Positions 60,945-64,000 of a DNA stretch of 64,000 nucleotides are shown here, piece by piece (the stretch's first letter is position 1; each line of letters begins with the position of its first letter). Where the stretch lies: positions 1-64,000 of the forward strand of contig NZ_BJWH01000002.1 of the NCBI RefSeq assembly GCF_007990265.1, given 5' to 3'. The translations under genes were made by a program, and so were the position numbers. This DNA comes from Cellulomonas terrae. GTDB lineage: Bacteria > Actinomycetota > Actinomycetes > Actinomycetales > Cellulomonadaceae. The notes beneath the pieces were generated by a model. The model was not told the origin of the DNA. It saw only the letters and a program-made list of their open reading frames with translations, and ran no database searches.

Positions 60945-62759
60945 TCAGTCCTGCGCCGGCCCCTCGTACAGCGCGTCGACCTCGCCTGCGTAGTCCTTCA
61001 GCACCTCGCTGCGGCGGATGCTCAGCTTCGGCGTGAGGTAGCCGTTGGCGATGGTGAGGTCCGTGTCGAGGATGCGGTACTTGCGCACCGACTCCGCTCG
61101 CGACACCGCCTTGTTGGCCTTCTCGACGGCCTTGTCCAGCGACGCCAGGACGTCGGCGTCCTTGCTCGCCTCCGCGAGCGTCATCGTCGGCTTGCCGTGG
61201 GCGGCCAGCCAGCCGGGCACACCCTCGGGGTCGAGCGTGATGAGCGCACCGATGTAGGGGCGCTGGTCGCCGACCACGACGACCTGGCTGACCAGCGGGT
61301 GCGCACGGATACGGTCCTCGAGCACCGCGGGGGCGACGTTCTTGCCGCCGGCCGTGACGATGATCTCCTTCTTGCGTCCCGTGATCCGCAGGTAGCCCTC
61401 GTCGTCGAGCGATCCCAGGTCCCCGGTCCGGAACCAGCCGTCGTGCATGGCCTCCGCCGTCGCGGCCTCGTTGTTGTGGTAGCCGCGGAACACCTGGATG
61501 CCCTGCAGCTCGATCTCCCCGTCGGCAGCGATCCGGACGCCGCTGCCGGGCAGCGGGAGCCCGACCGTGCCGATCTTGGTGCCCCGGCCGGGCCGGTTGA
61601 CGGTCGCGGGAGCGGTGGTCTCCGTCAGGCCGTAACCCTCGAGGACGTTCAGGCCGAGGCCACGGTAGAAGTGGCCCAGGCGCTCGCCGAGGGGCGCGCC
61701 GCCCGACACGGCCCAGCGCGCCTGGCCCCCGAGCGCGTTGCGCAGCTTGTGCAGCACCAGAGCGTCCGCGACCTTGTGCTGGAGGCGCAGCCACGGGCTC
61801 GGTCCCCGCGGGTTGTCCAGAGCGCGCGAGTACACGATCGAGGTCTTGGCGGCCCGCTGGAAGATCGATCCCTTGCCGGCGGCGGCGGCCTTCTGCTCGG
61901 CGGAGTTGTAGACCTTCTCGAACACGCGGGGCACCGCGAGGATGAACGTCGGCCGGAACGTGCCGAGGTCCTCCAGGAGCGTCACGGTGCTGGGGCTGTG
62001 CCCGAGGACCGCGCCGGCCGGGATGCACAGCACCTCGATGAACCGCGCGAAGACGTGCGCGAGAGGCATGAACAGCAGGGTGCGGGCACCGGGCTCGCTG
62101 AACACCTCGTGCAGGTCCGCGACGGCGTTGACGGTCAGCTCGTAGAAGTTGCCGTGCGTGAGCTCGACGCCCTTGGGGCGGCCGGTGGTGCCCGACGTGT
62201 AGATGATCGTCGACACGTCGCTCAGCGACGCGAGCGCACGGCGCCGGGCGATCTCGTCGTCGGTCACCTCGGTGCCGCCCGTGACGAGCGTGTCGACGGC
62301 GCCGTCGTCGATGACGAGCAGCTCACGCAGGTGGGGCGCCTCGGCGCGGACCTCGTCGACGACGGCCGCGTGCGCGGCGGACTCGACCACGAGCAGGGAG
62401 ACGTCCGCGTCCGTCAGGATCCACAGGACCTGCTCGGCCGACGAGGTCTCGTACAGCGGGACCGGCACGGCGCCGGCGGCCCACACGGCCCAGTCGAGCA
62501 GCGACCACTCGTAGCGGGTGCGCGACATGATCCCGACGCGGTCCCCGGGCTCGACGCCACGCGCGACGAGACCCTTCGCGACGGCCACGATCTCGGCGTC
62601 GAACTCCCGCGCGGTGAGCGGGATCCACGGGCCGTCCTGCTGCGACTTGTGCTCGACGAGCACTCCGTCGGGCGTGCTGGCGACGCGCTCGGCGAACAGG
62701 TCGTTGAGATTCTTCGAGGGGTCGACCTCGACGCGCAACGGGAGGTGGAACTCGTCCAT
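60945..62759 (-). CDS. Long-chain fatty acid-CoA ligase (FadD15-like)
   Basis: A 604-residue AMP-forming acyl-CoA synthetase. The P-loop STIIYTSGTTGRPKGVELTH, the A5 motif LEGYGLTETT and the A8 hinge GDLGSLDDEGYLRITGRKKE are complete, and the catalytic Lys lies near the C-terminus (YLTPKLSIRR). It activates fatty acids for lipid synthesis or breakdown at the membrane. ATG 62759 has GGAG five bases upstream. The neighbouring small protein and the ROK glucokinase gene recall a conserved actinobacterial group. Confidence 0.93.
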   Translation of the reverse strand: MDEFHLPLRVEVDPSKNLNDLFAERVASTPDGVLVEHKSQQDGPWIPLTAREFDAEIVAVAKGLVARGVEPGDRVGIMSRTRYEWSLLDWAVWAAGAVPVPLYETSSAEQVLWILTDADVSLLVVESAAHAAVVDEVRAEAPHLRELLVIDDGAVDTLVTGGTEVTDDEIARRRALASLSDVSTIIYTSGTTGRPKGVELTHGNFYELTVNAVADLHEVFSEPGARTLLFMPLAHVFARFIEVLCIPAGAVLGHSPSTVTLLEDLGTFRPTFILAVPRVFEKVYNSAEQKAAAAGKGSIFQRAAKTSIVYSRALDNPRGPSPWLRLQHKVADALVLHKLRNALGGQARWAVSGGAPLGERLGHFYRGLGLNVLEGYGLTETTAPATVNRPGRGTKIGTVGLPLPGSGVRIAADGEIELQGIQVFRGYHNNEAATAEAMHDGWFRTGDLGSLDDEGYLRITGRKKEIIVTAGGKNVAPAVLEDRIRAHPLVSQVVVVGDQRPYIGALITLDPEGVPGWLAAHGKPTMTLAEASKDADVLASLDKAVEKANKAVSRAESVRKYRILDTDLTIANGYLTPKLSIRRSEVLKDYAGEVDALYEGPAQD

Positions 62760-62968
62760 GCTGGCTCCAGTGACAGAGGGGCGAAGTGTGCCCTGAGGAT
62801 ACGGGACGTGCGGCCCGGCGCAGGGAGCACCCGAATGGGTACGCTCTGCGGCGGGCAGGTGGCGGTCCCGTCGGGCGTGTGAGCCCAGGGCCGCGCAGGC
62901 GGATAGCGTGGGAGCCCGCACCGGACGGTAGCGAGCACGGGTACGAGCGCGTAGGAGCACACACGAAC

Positions 62969-63916
62969 ATGCACGCCATCGGTGTGGACATCGGCGGGAC
63001 GAAGATCGCGGCAGGCGTCGTCGACGAGGACGGCACGATCCTTGCCAAGACGCGTCGCGACACGTCCCCGGACGACGTGGCGGGCATCGACAGGGCGATC
63101 GCCGAGGTCTACCTCGAGCTCAGCACCTCCTACGAGGTCGGCGCCGTCGGCGTGGCGGCGGCCGGGTTCGTGTCCGCGGACCGCTCCTCGGTGCTCTTCG
63201 CGCCGAACATCGCGTGGCGCGACTACCCGCTGCGGCAGAAGGTCCAGGCGATCCTCGGCGACGAGGACGTCCTGATCGTGGTCGAGAACGACGCCAACGC
63301 GGCCGGCTGGGCCGAGTTCCAGTTCGGTGCGGCGCGCGACGTCGACGACATGCTCATGCTCACCGTGGGCACCGGTCTGGGCGGTGCCATCGTCTCCAAC
63401 GGGAAGCTCGTCCGTGGTGCGTGGGGTGTCGCCGCCGAGATCGGCCACATGCGCGTGGTCCCCGGCGGGCACTACTGCGGCTGCGGTCACGAGGGCTGCT
63501 GGGAGCAGTACGCCTCCGGCAGCGCGCTGGTCCGGGACGCGCAGGCGACCGTGATCATCAACCCGGAGCGGGCGACGCGCCTGCTCGAGCTCGCGGGCGG
63601 CAACGTCGACAAGCTCACCGGCCCGCAGGTCACCCAGGCGGCGCAGGAGGGCGACCCGCTCGCCGTCGAGCTGCTCACCGAGCTCGGCCGCTGGGTCGGC
63701 GAGGGTGCCGCGTCCGCCACGGCGCTCCTCGACCCCGCCCTGATCGTCGTCGGCGGCGGCGTGGCCGACGCGGGCGACCTGCTCCTGGCGCCCGCACGCA
63801 AGGCCTTCGCCGAGCAGCTCTCGGGCCGCGGCCACCGTCCGGAGGCGGCGATCGTCGTGGCGTCGATGGGCAACGACGCGGGCCTGGTCGGCGCGGCCGA
63901 CCTCGCGCGCGGCTGA
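62969..63916 (+). CDS. ROK family glucokinase
   Basis: A 315-residue ROK-family sugar kinase, probably glucokinase. It has the ATP motif IGVDIGGTKIAAGVVDEDG, the sugar-binding VENDANAAGWAE with catalytic Asp, EIGHMRVVPGG, and the zinc motif CGCGHEGCWEQYASG. It lacks an N-terminal DNA-binding domain, so it is an enzyme rather than a repressor. AGGAG lies 11 bases before ATG 62969; an upstream TAGCGT at 62903-62908 would give a leader of about 55 bases. Confidence 0.93.
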   Translation: MHAIGVDIGGTKIAAGVVDEDGTILAKTRRDTSPDDVAGIDRAIAEVYLELSTSYEVGAVGVAAAGFVSADRSSVLFAPNIAWRDYPLRQKVQAILGDEDVLIVVENDANAAGWAEFQFGAARDVDDMLMLTVGTGLGGAIVSNGKLVRGAWGVAAEIGHMRVVPGGHYCGCGHEGCWEQYASGSALVRDAQATVIINPERATRLLELAGGNVDKLTGPQVTQAAQEGDPLAVELLTELGRWVGEGAASATALLDPALIVVGGGVADAGDLLLAPARKAFAEQLSGRGHRPEAAIVVASMGNDAGLVGAADLARG

Positions 63917-63952
63917 CGACGGGGTGCCGGTCACGACGGTCGCCCGAGCCGG

Positions 63953-64000
63953 TCAGACCACCGCGCCGGTGTCGTCGTCGTCGGGGTCCCGCCGGTGCGG
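63953..64000 (-). CDS. C-terminal fragment of a gene running off the window
   Basis: A minus-strand frame ending at TGA 63953-63955 reads HRRDPDDDDTGAVV before the stop and is open to the right edge. The acidic tail and convergent position behind the glucokinase gene suggest the end of a real gene, but 15 residues are too few to identify it. Confidence 0.4.
   Translation of the reverse strand, partial: PHRRDPDDDDTGAVV

Noticed and set aside
1..64000. tRNA, rRNA, CRISPR, insertion sequences, att sites or replication origin
   Set aside because: No cloverleaf-like run ending CCA, no regular spaced repeats, no transposase or integrase reading frames and no DnaA-box cluster were found on either strand by reading.

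Overview
The window is high-GC DNA with strong G/C third-position bias, densely packed genes on both strands, frequent 4-base ATGA/GTGA overlaps and many GTG starts. Gene content and order point to an actinobacterium. The block glnE / glnA / RDD / DUF4191 / lipA / lipB / TIGR01777 epimerase / E2 acyltransferase / pepA recalls the Mycobacterium glnE-glnA1-lipA-lipB-dlaT-pepB neighbourhood, and ctaC-D-F with qcrCAB-ctaE-trpD is the actinobacterial bc1-aa3 locus. A secreted pectate lyase and a serine protease very like cellulomonadin suggest Cellulomonas or a close relative (inference from memory, not a search). No tRNA, rRNA, CRISPR array, insertion sequence or prophage was seen; this looks like core chromosome with a few accessory genes.

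Layout. 1-7.5 kb: glnE (5' end cut by the window), an AI-2E-type permease and two large membrane proteins. 7.6-13.4 kb: accessory block with pectate lyase behind a LacI-type palindrome, a NUDIX hydrolase, a lipoprotein, a small membrane protein and a 618-residue Cys-rich protein of unknown function. 13.6-18.3 kb: glutamine synthetase behind a GlnR-like box, RDD, DUF4191, lipA, lipB. 18.3-24.3 kb: MarR regulator and MMPL exporter sharing an operator, a Gfo/Idh/MocA oxidoreductase, a membrane pseudokinase and an epimerase. 24.4-31.9 kb: 2-oxo acid dehydrogenase E2 and E3, pepA, small membrane proteins, pyrD. 31.9-37.5 kb: MocR regulator with YczE-type membrane protein, aldo/keto reductase, DUF3043, M20 peptidase. 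37.3-41.4 kb: nadA operon and glycerate kinase. 41.5-43.4 kb: erpA, tusA and a cysteine-desulfurase-like protein that lacks the PLP lysine. 43.6-52.6 kb: cytochrome oxidase and bc1 genes converging on two META lipoproteins and a superoxide dismutase. 52.9-63.9 kb: a degenerate receiver protein with trpD, a stand-alone Lrp ligand-binding domain, a DnaQ-UvrC-like nuclease, a LysR regulator, the secreted protease, a NYN-domain protein, a conserved 4-Cys small protein, fadD and a ROK glucokinase.

How the genes fit together. GlnE adenylylates and deadenylylates the GlnA encoded 10 kb away. LipB and LipA make the lipoyl cofactor carried by the two lipoyl domains of the E2 protein, which Lpd reoxidises. 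QcrCAB passes electrons to CtaCDEF. ErpA, TusA and the desulfurase-like protein form a small sulfur / Fe-S group. About two dozen genes have a TAnnnT box ending 6-8 bases before the start codon and no Shine-Dalgarno sequence, the mark of leaderless transcripts; these boxes were used to choose several starts.
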